NCBI GenBank assembly: GCA_041485285.1
Contig: JBGPJF010000017.1
Location: forward strand, 1-54,503
Length of the DNA stretch: 54,503 nucleotides
Direction of reading: 5' to 3'
Source: DATEUP01 sp041485285
GTDB taxonomy: Archaea; Thermoplasmatota; DTKX01; DATEUP01
Each line of letters begins with the position of its first letter. The first letter of the stretch is position 1. Below, piece by piece: positions 8,305 to 16,177 of the stretch. The translations under genes were made by a program, and so were the position numbers. The notes under the pieces were generated by a model. The model did no database searches. It was not told where the DNA came from and saw nothing but the letters and a program-made list of their open reading frames with translations.

Positions 8305-10116
8305 GTGTGCGGGATCATTGGCTACACGGGCGGCCGCCCCGCCCAGCCGATCCTCCTCGAAGGCCTCCACCGCCTGGAGTACCGCGGCTACGACAGCGCG
8401 GGCCTCGCCATCATCGGGAAGGGGGGTCTCTCCGTCCTGAAGCGCGCGGGCTCGGTCGATGAGCTCGAGCGGGCGGTTGCCTCCGGGACGGCCCTCGAAG
8501 GTCCCGTCGGGATCGGCCACACGCGCTGGGCCACGCACGGCCGGCCCACCAACGAGAATGCCCACCCCTTTGCGGACTGCACCGGCCAGCTCGCCCTCGT
8601 CCACAACGGGATCATCGAGAACCACGCCGCGCTGCGCGAACAGCTGAAGGCCGAAGGGCATGCGTTCCGCTCCGAGACCGACACGGAGGTCATGGTGCAC
8701 CTCATCGAGCGCGCGTACAAGGGCGACCTCGTGACGGCGTTTGCCGAGGCGCTCAAGCAGGTCGAGGGGACCTACGCGTTTGCCTGCACGCACGCCCAGG
8801 AGCCCGGCAAGATTGTCGCCGCCAAGCGCGAGAACCCGCTCGTCGTGGGCGTGGGCGACGGCGAGATGTTCCTCGCCTCCGATGTCCCGGCGATCATTCG
8901 GCGGACGCGCCGGGTCGTGTACATCGAAGACGGCGAGATCGCGGCCATCGAGCCCGGCGGCCTCACGCTCAAGGCTCTCGCCGACCTCTCGCCGCGCACG
9001 CGCGCGGCCCAGACGGTCGACTGGGACATCGAGGCCGCCGAGAAGGCCGGCTACAAGCACTTCATGATGAAGGAGATCTTCGAGCAGCCGCGCGCGATCG
9101 CCGACTCGATGCTCGGGCGCATCGGCGACGCCGAGATCGACGCGATCACCGATGGCCTGCGGCCCGTCAAGCGCGTCAAGCTGCTCGCGTGCGGCTCCTC
9201 GGCCTACGCGGGGCTCGTGGGACGCTACCTCATCGAGACCATTGCCCGCGTGCCGACCTCCGTCGAGATCGCCTCCGAGTACCGCTACACCGAGGCGATC
9301 CCCGAGGACGCCCTCATCGTCGCCATAACGCAGTCGGGCGAGACCCTCGACACGCTGAACGCGCTGCGCGAAGCCAAGCGGCGCGCGGGCGCCACCATGG
9401 CGATCACCAATGTCGTAGGGTCCTCGGTCACCCGCGAGGTCACCCGCACGATCTACACGCGCGCGGGGCCTGAGATCGGGGTGGCCGCCTCCAAGACCTT
9501 CACCACGCAAATCGTCGGCCTCACGCTCCTTGCTCTTTCGCTGGGTCGGCGGAACGGCAACCTCGCCCCCGAGAAGCTGCGCTACTACCAGCGGCAGCTG
9601 CGGCGCCTGCCCCAGACCGTGCAGAGCGTCCTTGGGCAGAACGAGCGGATCCTCGAAATCGCCAAGCGTTATTCCGCCGTGCGGGACATGTACTTCATCG
9701 GCCGCCATGTGAACTACCCGTCGGCCGTCGAAGGCGCGCACAAGCTGAAGGAGATCTCCTACCTCCACGCCGAGGCCTATGCGGCCGGCGAACTCAAGCA
9801 CGGGGCGCTCGCGCTGCTCGGGCCCGAATTGCCGGTCGTCGCGATTGCGATCAAGGACCCGATGTACTCCAAAATGCTTGCAAACATCGGCGAGTGCACC
9901 GCGCGGGGCGCGCCGGTCATCGCGCTGGGCACGGAGGGCGACACGGAGCTGAAGGCCAGCGCCGAGGAAGTGGTGCTCGTACCCGAGGTCGACCCCATGC
10001 TTTCGCCAGTGCCGGTGACCGTCGCGCTCCAGCTCTTCGCGTACCACATCGCGGACATCCGCGGGTGCTCGATCGATCGGCCGAGGAACCTCGCGAAGAC
10101 CGTCACGGTCGAATGA
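8305..10116 (+). CDS. glmS: Glutamine-fructose-6-phosphate aminotransferase (isomerizing)
   Basis: This 603-residue protein begins fMet-Cys-Gly-Ile-Ile-Gly, so Cys2 is the glutaminase nucleophile after Met removal. The class-II amidotransferase domain covers 1-215, with HNGIIENH and the RWATHG segment. Two SIS isomerase domains follow (about 285-430 and 455-600; SQSGETLDT, SAVEGAHKLKE). The C-terminus ends in KTVTVE, as in the family. It makes glucosamine-6-phosphate from fructose-6-phosphate and glutamine. Start GTG at 8305 has a GGGAGG ribosome-binding site at 8292-8297. It is in operon with the glmU-like gene; no glmM is in the window. Confidence 0.96.
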   Translation: MCGIIGYTGGRPAQPILLEGLHRLEYRGYDSAGLAIIGKGGLSVLKRAGSVDELERAVASGTALEGPVGIGHTRWATHGRPTNENAHPFADCTGQLALVHNGIIENHAALREQLKAEGHAFRSETDTEVMVHLIERAYKGDLVTAFAEALKQVEGTYAFACTHAQEPGKIVAAKRENPLVVGVGDGEMFLASDVPAIIRRTRRVVYIEDGEIAAIEPGGLTLKALADLSPRTRAAQTVDWDIEAAEKAGYKHFMMKEIFEQPRAIADSMLGRIGDAEIDAITDGLRPVKRVKLLACGSSAYAGLVGRYLIETIARVPTSVEIASEYRYTEAIPEDALIVAITQSGETLDTLNALREAKRRAGATMAITNVVGSSVTREVTRTIYTRAGPEIGVAASKTFTTQIVGLTLLALSLGRRNGNLAPEKLRYYQRQLRRLPQTVQSVLGQNERILEIAKRYSAVRDMYFIGRHVNYPSAVEGAHKLKEISYLHAEAYAAGELKHGALALLGPELPVVAIAIKDPMYSKMLANIGECTARGAPVIALGTEGDTELKASAEEVVLVPEVDPMLSPVPVTVALQLFAYHIADIRGCSIDRPRNLAKTVTVE

Positions 10117-10163
10117 GGGGTCCGGGGGGGCGATCAACCCTCGAATTCGATCCCCCTGGGGGG

Positions 10164-10245
10164 CTTCCAAAATCAATTCCGAAAGTCAATGTGACTATTC
10201 CATTATTCAACTAATAAATTCCGTTATCGTAAGGTAACCCTTAAC
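10164..10245 (+). promoter_or_regulatory. AT-rich promoter region upstream of the RVNGG-repeat gene
   Basis: This is one of the few strongly AT-rich stretches in the window. TAATAAATT at 10212-10220 is the best TATA candidate, which would give a leader of about 50 nt before the ATG at 10295. The short inverted pair CGTTA/TAACG near 10222-10245 could be a regulator site. Just upstream (10152-10162) is the palindrome CCCCCTGGGGG. Confidence 0.5.
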
Positions 10246-10294
10246 GCCCATCGCCGCTTACGCGCCCACGCTCACTTGGCGGAGATGGCTGGCT

Positions 10295-13200
10295 ATGGCT
10301 GAAAAGGAAGGCGGCGACTCCGAGAAGAAGATGACCAAGGACTTTCTCGACCGTTGGAAGCGGATCGCGTCCAAGTACGAGACGCCTGAGGAGGAGGCCG
10401 CCCGGGCCAAGGCTGCAGGGCAGAGCAAGCCGCCCGAAGCCCAGCCCCAAACGGACCTCGAACAGGCGGCGCGCGAAGGCGCGCCCCCTCCGCCGCCCCC
10501 TGAGCACGGGGACGAAGAGGAGCTTGAGCTCGACGACCTGATGGTGGATTTCGGCCTCCAGGGCGACGAGGACGCGAAGCCGCGGCACAAGCCCGCGGCC
10601 CCCGAAGCGGCGCGCCCCTCGCCCCCCGCCGTTGCCGCCGCGCCCCGGACGCCGCCAGCGCCTCCGGCCTTGAAGCCGCCGGTGGAGGACGCGCAGAAGC
10701 GCGTTCTCGACACACTCAAGAAAGTCGGGCTAGTGAAGGAGGGCACCCCCGCGGCGCCTGCTCCGCCGCCCCCGCCGGAGCCGGAGCAAGAAGAGGAAGA
10801 CACGCTGCTCCTCGAACTCGAAAACCTCCTCTCCGACGAGCCGGCGGCGCCGGCGCCTGGCAAGCCCGCGGCAGCCGCGGCGCGCGCCACGCTCGAAGAA
10901 GAGGACCTGATCGCCGAGCTCGAGGGCTTGCTCGAGGGCACCGGCGAGGAAGAGGCCGCGGCGCCGACGCCGAGGGTCGCGCCGGTGAAGCCGGTGGAGG
11001 CCGCACCTGTTACGATTGAAACGAAGAGCCGCGAGTTCAGCGCGGCCCCCCCTGCCTTTGCGCGGGCCGACATCATGCCGCCGGAAGCGCCGAAAGCCCG
11101 CCCCGAGTCGGCCGCAGAACTGGCCGGCGGGCGAACGAATGGCGGCCGTGTTAACGGCGGCCGGGTCAATGGCGGTCGTGTCAACGGGGGTCGTGTCAAT
11201 GGCGGCCGCGTCAACGGGGGTCGTGTCAACGGGGGTCGTGTCAATGGCGGCCGCGTCAACGGGGGTCGTGTCAACGGCGGCCGGGTCAACGGGGGTCGTG
11301 TCAACGGCGGCCGGGTCAACGGCGGCCGGGTCAACGGTGGCGGCCAGACCAATGGCGGCCGCGTCAACGGCAGCCGCGTCAACGGCGGCCGCGGCGGCAT
11401 GATCGGCGGTGCCGCCCCGGTGCTGCGCGCGCAAAACCGCCGGCAGTTTGCAATCTCTGCGATGGTCGCCTTCGTCGTCGCCTTCGCGCTCGTCGTCACG
11501 CTCCCCTTCGCGGGCGCCCCGCGTGGGCCCGCCGTGGACGGAGACATGTCCGACTGGGCCGGTTCGGGCGCGCTCCTCTACACGGACGCCGCCGACGGCG
11601 GCACGCTGCCCCCCGCCCTCGACCTGCGCGAGTACGCGCTCCGCGTCGACGCCACCCGCCTGTGGTTCGAAGCCAACGCAAGCGCGCCCCTGTTCACGCG
11701 CTCGGGCCCCTTCCCGCCGCGCGCCGACTACTTCATGGTCCTCCTCGACACCGACGGCTCCGCGGGGACCGGGTACAGCTACCACGGCCTCGGCATCGAC
11801 CGCATCGTCGACGTGTACGGGTGGAACGGGACGGTCAAGGCCTTCGCCACCCGTGAGTGGGCCAACCGGCCCAACGTCCCCGCGTACGACTTCTCCGGCT
11901 TCCAAACGGCCGGCGGCCTGCAGGTCGCCATCCGCGGCGACCGGATTGAAGGCAGCCTTACCGCGATTGCCACCGAGCCGCTCACGGACTCGCTGCGGTC
12001 GGTGCGCGCGCTGTTCGAGCTGCGCGGCGCGGACCCGAGCGGGACGGAGCGCATCGACGGCTCCCCTGCGCCCGCGACCCTCTCAGGGTCTTCGCTTTCG
12101 GCGACGGTCACCCCCGTGGCGCCTTCGGTCCTCGCGCAAGGCGCGTCGGCCAACGCCCCGATGCTCAGCATCTCGCTTGCCAACCCGTCGCCCACCGCGG
12201 TCCAGGTGACCGCCCTGCAGCTTACCGCGCAGTACGCGCCCACCGCGCCCGCGGACCTGTCAACGGTCTCCCTCTACCGCGACCGCAACGGGAACAGCCG
12301 CGTCGACGCGCCCGCCGAAGAGAAGCTCTCGGGGGCGGCAACGCCGCTGCCCCAGGGGGCGGCCGCGACCGTGACCTTCGCGCCTGCGCTCTCCATCCTC
12401 GCAGGGGAAAAGGTCGATGTCCTCGCCGTCATCGAGCACGTGAGTTCCAACGCGGTCAACGGCAGCTCGCTGCGCCTTTCGCTTAGCGGCGCTTCCGAGG
12501 TGGTCGCGTCGACCGGCACCCTCGTGAACTTCATCCGGGCGCCGGTCGCGATCGGCGCGCAGCCCCTGTCCTACTTCGGCGGCGCCCCCAACGCGAATGT
12601 TGTCGACGGCAACCCGCTCGAATGGCAGGGGCGCCCCTCCTCGGTCGACCCCGCGGACAACGCCAACGCGCACATCGACCTGCGGTCGCTCCAAGGGAAT
12701 GTGACTCCGACCGAGGCCACGTTCCTGGTCACCGTCGGCTCCACGCCCCTCGACGGCTCCCTCGTCCCGATCAAGTTCGCCTCCGCGATCGAACTGCCGT
12801 CCACCGGCGGCGGCGGCGGGGGCAGCAACGGGCCCCCCGCCGTGCCGCCCCCTACCTCGGGCGCCGATGTCTTGTGGATCATGATTGACGGGGACAACGA
12901 CACCGCCACCGGCTCGCTCTTCGGCGGCCACGGCTACGACTACGCCATCCGCATCGAAGGCAAGGGCGGCGAAGTCCTGCCCGGCGGCGGCTCGATATTC
13001 AGCTGGAACACCACCGGGTCTCCCGGTTGGGCGGCGCTTGCCGGCGTAGCGCCGCAGGTCGGCGTGGGCGCCTCGTCGGTCGAAGTTGGCGCGGCCCTCC
13101 CGCCGCTCATCCTCACCGCGCGCAACGTGACGGTCACCGCCTATGCGACGGACTGGCAAGGCGCGCGCGACGACTTGGCCGCGCCGCTTGTGGTCAACAA

Positions 13201-13378
13201 CGGCCAAGGGACGCGCGGACAATTGGAGCCCATCACCCCGGACAACGCGCCGGCCGCGGAGAACCCCCCCGTCATCACCCCGATCCCCGAATTCCAAGAC
13301 CTCGCGGCCCCCGCGGCCGCCGTCCTGATCATCATTGGCATGTCGCGCCGGAGTCGGCGCATTGGGAGCGTGAACTAA
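10295..13378 (+). CDS. Large bitopic membrane protein with RVNGG repeats and C-terminal PEF-type anchor
   Basis: This 1027-residue protein has clear zones. Residues 1-279 are acidic, Pro/Ala-rich and cytosolic, with three acidic Leu-rich helices (ELELDDLMVDFGL, DTLLLELENLL, EDLIAELEGLLEG). Residues 280-365 are 17 RVNGG-type pentapeptides. A TM segment spans about 385-408. The exported part (410-985) begins with a DOMON-like module (DGDMSDW; YFMVLLDTDGSAGTGY) and a second similar one follows (NPLEWQG; LWIMIDGDNDTATGS). The C-terminus has PIPEF, a hydrophobic stretch and basic residues, like PEF-CTERM archaeosortase substrates. Unknown function; it could link a cytosolic partner to the cell surface. 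The next gene starts within its stop codon. Confidence 0.75.
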   Translation: MAEKEGGDSEKKMTKDFLDRWKRIASKYETPEEEAARAKAAGQSKPPEAQPQTDLEQAAREGAPPPPPPEHGDEEELELDDLMVDFGLQGDEDAKPRHKPAAPEAARPSPPAVAAAPRTPPAPPALKPPVEDAQKRVLDTLKKVGLVKEGTPAAPAPPPPPEPEQEEEDTLLLELENLLSDEPAAPAPGKPAAAAARATLEEEDLIAELEGLLEGTGEEEAAAPTPRVAPVKPVEAAPVTIETKSREFSAAPPAFARADIMPPEAPKARPESAAELAGGRTNGGRVNGGRVNGGRVNGGRVNGGRVNGGRVNGGRVNGGRVNGGRVNGGRVNGGRVNGGRVNGGRVNGGGQTNGGRVNGSRVNGGRGGMIGGAAPVLRAQNRRQFAISAMVAFVVAFALVVTLPFAGAPRGPAVDGDMSDWAGSGALLYTDAADGGTLPPALDLREYALRVDATRLWFEANASAPLFTRSGPFPPRADYFMVLLDTDGSAGTGYSYHGLGIDRIVDVYGWNGTVKAFATREWANRPNVPAYDFSGFQTAGGLQVAIRGDRIEGSLTAIATEPLTDSLRSVRALFELRGADPSGTERIDGSPAPATLSGSSLSATVTPVAPSVLAQGASANAPMLSISLANPSPTAVQVTALQLTAQYAPTAPADLSTVSLYRDRNGNSRVDAPAEEKLSGAATPLPQGAAATVTFAPALSILAGEKVDVLAVIEHVSSNAVNGSSLRLSLSGASEVVASTGTLVNFIRAPVAIGAQPLSYFGGAPNANVVDGNPLEWQGRPSSVDPADNANAHIDLRSLQGNVTPTEATFLVTVGSTPLDGSLVPIKFASAIELPSTGGGGGGSNGPPAVPPPTSGADVLWIMIDGDNDTATGSLFGGHGYDYAIRIEGKGGEVLPGGGSIFSWNTTGSPGWAALAGVAPQVGVGASSVEVGAALPPLILTARNVTVTAYATDWQGARDDLAAPLVVNNGQGTRGQLEPITPDNAPAAENPPVITPIPEFQDLAAPAAAVLIIIGMSRRSRRIGSVN
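11132..11389 (+). repeat. Coding minisatellite, 17 x 15 bp (RVNGG)
   Basis: Seventeen 15-bp units encode one RTNGG, thirteen RVNGG, one QTN unit with an extra Gly, and two more RVN units. Third-codon positions vary (GGCGGCCGGGTCAAC versus GGGGGTCGTGTCAAC types), and identical unit types recur in blocks, which suggests expansion by unequal exchange under selection for the peptide. Confidence 0.95.
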
Positions 13379-13779
13379 TGGAAATGGCAGCACGGGTGAG
13401 CGAGAAGTCGTATGAACACATGGAAGCGGCACCGGCCGTCCAGGCCGTCGAAGGCGCCGCGCTCTCGGGCGTCGCGTTCTTCGGCGAGCGCGGCGCGGGG
13501 ATGCTCCTCCAATTCGGCGGGTCTCGGCTTGAGATCATGACAGGCACCCGCGTGGAAGGCACGCGCGGCCCCGACCACCTCGACGCCGACCAGCTGCACA
13601 GCGCCGTGGAGGCCGCGGAGGGGACGCATGTTCACCGGGTCCGCGTAGAGCACGGCCGCGAGCTCACCCTCGAATTCGACGGAGGACTCGTTCTTGCCAT
13701 CTCGCTGCGCCCCGAAGAGCGAAAGGGCCCTGAATCTGCCGCCTACTACGACGCCTCGTGGCGCTACGAGGCGTACTAA
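13378..13779 (+). CDS. Small conserved-looking protein coupled to the repeat protein
   Basis: This 133-residue soluble protein starts at ATG 13378, which overlaps the upstream TAA stop by one base (TAATG), so translation is probably coupled. It looks like an alternating beta protein: LSGVAFFGERGAGMLLQF, then RLEIMTGTRV, then LTLEFDGGLVLAISL. No signal peptide, TM segment or catalytic motif was seen. It ends in an aromatic-rich YYDASWRYEAY. The tight coupling suggests that it works with, or is stoichiometric to, the cytosolic part of the 1027-residue membrane protein. Family not recognised. Confidence 0.65.
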   Translation: MEMAARVSEKSYEHMEAAPAVQAVEGAALSGVAFFGERGAGMLLQFGGSRLEIMTGTRVEGTRGPDHLDADQLHSAVEAAEGTHVHRVRVEHGRELTLEFDGGLVLAISLRPEERKGPESAAYYDASWRYEAY

Positions 13780-13801
13780 GCGTTTCCCGGGCCTCGCTAA
13801 T

Positions 13802-13809
13802 CTTTATCA
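13802..13809 (+). promoter_or_regulatory. TATA box of the 13834 gene
   Basis: CTTTATCA, centred 29 nt before the ATG at 13834, so the message is probably leaderless. Confidence 0.65.
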
Positions 13810-13833
13810 TGTTCGCCCGGTTTGGCCAGGCCG

Positions 13834-14253
13834 ATGGCTAAGGTCGATGTTGCCCGCCGCGCCGCGCGCGCCTTCTACGGCTTCTCCGAGAACCCCAGCC
13901 AGTTCCCCCGCGGGACCGATGTCGAGGTCTACCGCAGGGGCGAGATCCCTGTCAAGGAATCGATGTTCCTCGCCGCCCTTGCCCTCGAAGTCGGCAAGCA
14001 CTGGAACGACTGCGTCGGGCCCCAGTCGCGCACCGCGCGCCTGTCGAACTTTGACCTCGCGCACTTCGCCAACAAACTCCTCGAAAAGCAGGGCGCCAAG
14101 AAGCGCGTCAAGCCCGAAGACAACGAGGTCATCATGTGGATGGCCTACATCGCCGAGAACGACCCGCGCGTGTCGCTCCTGCGCGTCGTGCGCGAGTCGA
14201 AGGACGACGGGACCGTCCGCGCGCTGCTTGTGAACACCGAAGTCACGATTTAG
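13834..14253 (+). CDS. Conserved-looking helical protein, unknown function
   Basis: This 139-residue protein is mostly helical and charged, without signal or TM segments. The ATG at 13834 fits the TATA box 29 nt upstream; a TTG at 13822 would add four residues (MARP) but lies too close to the TATA box. Recognisable blocks are FYGFSENPSQFPRGTDVEVY near the start and KLLEKQGAKKRVKPEDNEVI in the middle. I cannot assign a family. Its last 11 bases overlap the convergent acetyltransferase gene. Confidence 0.6.
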   Translation: MAKVDVARRAARAFYGFSENPSQFPRGTDVEVYRRGEIPVKESMFLAALALEVGKHWNDCVGPQSRTARLSNFDLAHFANKLLEKQGAKKRVKPEDNEVIMWMAYIAENDPRVSLLRVVRESKDDGTVRALLVNTEVTI

Positions 14254-14764
14254 GCGCGCGCCTTCGCACCCGTACAAACCCGAGCGCCTCAAAGAGGTGC
14301 TCGGAGGGTGTGTTCCCCATCGTGATGAACGCCCGGATCTCCGGGTGCCCTTCGCGGCCCGCCCGCCGTATACTCTCGCCAAGGACAAGCCGTCCGACGC
14401 CTTGTCGCTTCGCGTCGCTTGCCGTTGCAACGTAAGCCACAAACGGGCATGCGCGCACGTCGAGCCACGCCACGGCGCAGATGGCAACGAGGGTGGGGCC
14501 GCGCCATGCGCTCACGGAAAGATCGGGCAGGACGCGCCCGTTTTCGCCCTCAAAGTACCCGCGCGCGACCGCGGTGGCCGCTTCGAGGTCCTCCCCCTCG
14601 TCGTCGATGCTTCCCTTGTAGGCGTCAAGCAGGAGCGCTCCCATGCGTTCGGCATCGGCGGCCGTCGGCCTCCGCAGCTTCAGGCCGACGCAGGCTCCCT
14701 TGCGCTCGGGCTTGACGGGGCTCGGGAGCGCTAGGACGTATTCAGGCCTGAGGCGGCGCGCCAT
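14243..14764 (-). CDS. GNAT-family N-acetyltransferase
   Basis: This 173-residue protein has a GNAT fold: the N-terminal strand LKLRRPTAADAERMGALL, the central strand VAICAVAWLDV, the acetyl-CoA loop region VATASDAKRQGVGRLVLGESI (Q/R-x-x-G-x-G/A type), and a C-terminal NTPSEHLFEALGFV motif. The acceptor substrate cannot be told. ATG 14764 lies 27 nt from the TATA box at 14788-14795, so the gene is probably leaderless. It is divergent from the epimerase gene and shares that promoter region. Confidence 0.8.
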   Translation of the reverse strand: MARRLRPEYVLALPSPVKPERKGACVGLKLRRPTAADAERMGALLLDAYKGSIDDEGEDLEAATAVARGYFEGENGRVLPDLSVSAWRGPTLVAICAVAWLDVRACPFVAYVATASDAKRQGVGRLVLGESIRRAGREGHPEIRAFITMGNTPSEHLFEALGFVRVRRRAPKS

Positions 14765-14787
14765 CGGCCCGCAATCCCCCGCGTGGG

Positions 14788-14795
14788 CTATATCC
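14788..14795. promoter_or_regulatory. TATA box shared by divergent acetyltransferase and rpe genes
   Basis: CTATATCC is the only AT-rich element between the two divergent starts. Its core TATA is self-complementary. It lies 27 nt from the minus-strand ATG (14764) and 38 nt from the plus-strand ATG (14829). Confidence 0.55.
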
Positions 14796-14828
14796 CCCCG
14801 CTCTGCTCCAGGGGTGGAGCGGGCCCAA

Positions 14829-15512
14829 ATGCCGCGCGCGGTGAAGATCGCCCCTTCCATCCTCGCTGCCGATTTCTCGGCGCTCGGGGCCGCAGTCAGA
14901 GCGGCCGAAGACGGCGGGGCCGACCTCATCCACATCGACATCATGGACGGCCACTTCGTCCCCAACCTCACGCTCGGGCCATCGATGGTGCGCGCGCTGC
15001 GCCCCCACACGAAACTGCCGTTCGACTGCCACCTCATGATCGAGGCGCCCGACCGCTTCATCCCCGAGTTCGTCAAGGCGGGGGCCAACCACATCACCGT
15101 GCACGCCGAGGCCTGCCCCCACCTCCACCGGACCATCGGCCTCATCCACGAGTCGGGGGCCCGCGCGGGTGTGGCGCTCAACCCCCACACGCCGCTTGCG
15201 CAGGCGGAAGTCATAGCGCCCGACGTCGAGATGATTCTCCTCATGACCGTGAACCCCGGCTTCGGCGGGCAGCAGTTCATCAAGAGCGTGCTCCCCAAGT
15301 TCGAGGCCGCCGCAAAGATGCGCGCCGACCGGTCGCTCACGTTCGACATCGAGGTTGACGGCGGCATCAACGCACAGACCGCGCCGCTTGCCGCGAAGGC
15401 GGGCGCGGATATCCTGGTCGCGGGAAATGCGGTCTACAACGAGCGGCCCGTGGCCCAGAACATCACCGGGCTTCGCCAGGCCGTGTCTGCGTACGTGCAG
15501 GGCCGCCAGTAG
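14829..15512 (+). CDS. rpe: Ribulose-phosphate 3-epimerase
   Basis: This 227-residue TIM-barrel enzyme has the family signatures: KIAPSILAADF at 6-16 (catalytic Ser and Asp region), HIDIMDGHFVPNLT, DCHLMIE, MTVNPGFGGQQF, and FDIEVDGGIN (second catalytic Asp). These supply the metal-binding His and Asp residues. It interconverts ribulose-5-phosphate and xylulose-5-phosphate in the non-oxidative pentose phosphate pathway. The start is ATG 14829. A T6 tract follows about 40 nt after the stop. Confidence 0.95.
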   Translation: MPRAVKIAPSILAADFSALGAAVRAAEDGGADLIHIDIMDGHFVPNLTLGPSMVRALRPHTKLPFDCHLMIEAPDRFIPEFVKAGANHITVHAEACPHLHRTIGLIHESGARAGVALNPHTPLAQAEVIAPDVEMILLMTVNPGFGGQQFIKSVLPKFEAAAKMRADRSLTFDIEVDGGINAQTAPLAAKAGADILVAGNAVYNERPVAQNITGLRQAVSAYVQGRQ

Positions 15513-15550
15513 ATCCGCACGCTCCTCCCCCGATGACCCCGCCTATCGCC

Positions 15551-15556
15551 TTTTTT
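15551..15556 (+). terminator. T6 tract after rpe (possible terminator or TATA variant)
   Basis: Archaeal termination often uses a T-run alone, and this is the only one after rpe. It also lies 27 nt before the ATG at 15580, so it could instead be a poor TATA box for the lipoprotein gene. The two roles cannot be separated from the sequence. Confidence 0.4.
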
Positions 15557-15579
15557 GGGGACCGCCCAAACGAAACACG

Positions 15580-16150
15580 ATGTCCACCTCGCGTCCAGGG
15601 CCGCCTCTCGCCGAGGCGGCAGCTGCCATCGTTGCGGGCGTTTTCCTTGCAGGGTGCGTCGACTCAACCTGCCACCTCGCCGGCCTTGAGCTCGCCGTCC
15701 TCCCGGCCGCCAGCGGCGACCCCCTGCTTGACGTGGACGGCCTCGATGTGGCAGACCGTTCGGCGGAATTTTTGAATGCAACATTCACACTCAGCGTCGC
15801 GCTGGAGTCGACCACCCGCGCGGTCTCGCTCGTGCCAAGTCTGAACGGCAGCAGCCGCGGCCAGCTAAATGCCAGCGGCCTTTCCCCAAATCGAAAGGGA
15901 CTTGGACGAAGGGCTTTGGCACCCCTTTTCGTTCAATATCACCGTGAGCTCGACGGACCCTTGGGTCCGCAGTCTCTTACTCATTGGGACGAACAACTCG
16001 GTGTCCGGCACTGTGATGATTCACCGAAGCGACGGTGCGCTCGACGTGCGCAGTTCGCAGGCGTCCGTTCCCGAACACGGGGGCGAATTCACCGTCGGCG
16101 GGCACCTGAATTACACCTTCATCGGCAGCGGGCGAACCGTTTGCAGGTAA
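15580..16150 (+). pseudogene. Secreted lipoprotein gene with apparent frameshift
   Basis: From ATG 15580 the frame encodes a signal with lipobox LAGC (Cys near residue 27) and an exported-looking domain up to about base 15865 (LNGSSRGQLNASG). After that the same frame turns into Arg/Pro-rich noise. The +1 frame instead reads FPQIERDLDEGLWHPFSFNI and later HLNYTFIGSG, with sequons, ending at TAA 16148-16150. One extra base around 15865-15895 (runs CCCC, AAA, GGG) would explain this. It may be a true pseudogene or a sequencing/assembly error. An intact product would be about 190 residues. Confidence 0.6.
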
Positions 16151-16177
16151 CGGCGGTGCGTGCCGCCGGGCGGCCCG

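Noticed and set aside
10101..10114. GACCGT/ACGGTC inverted repeat near 10100-10112 as a terminator
   Set aside because: It lies inside the glmS coding end (codons for KTVTVE) and has no T-run after it.
8287..10176. Very long open frame antisense to glmS
   Set aside because: GC-rich codons leave the complementary strand open; the product is Arg/Gly/Asp-rich with no domain, while glmS on the other strand is unmistakable.
11132..11389. CRISPR-like or direct-repeat array
   Set aside because: Units are 15 bp, adjacent, without spacers and in frame; it is a coding minisatellite.
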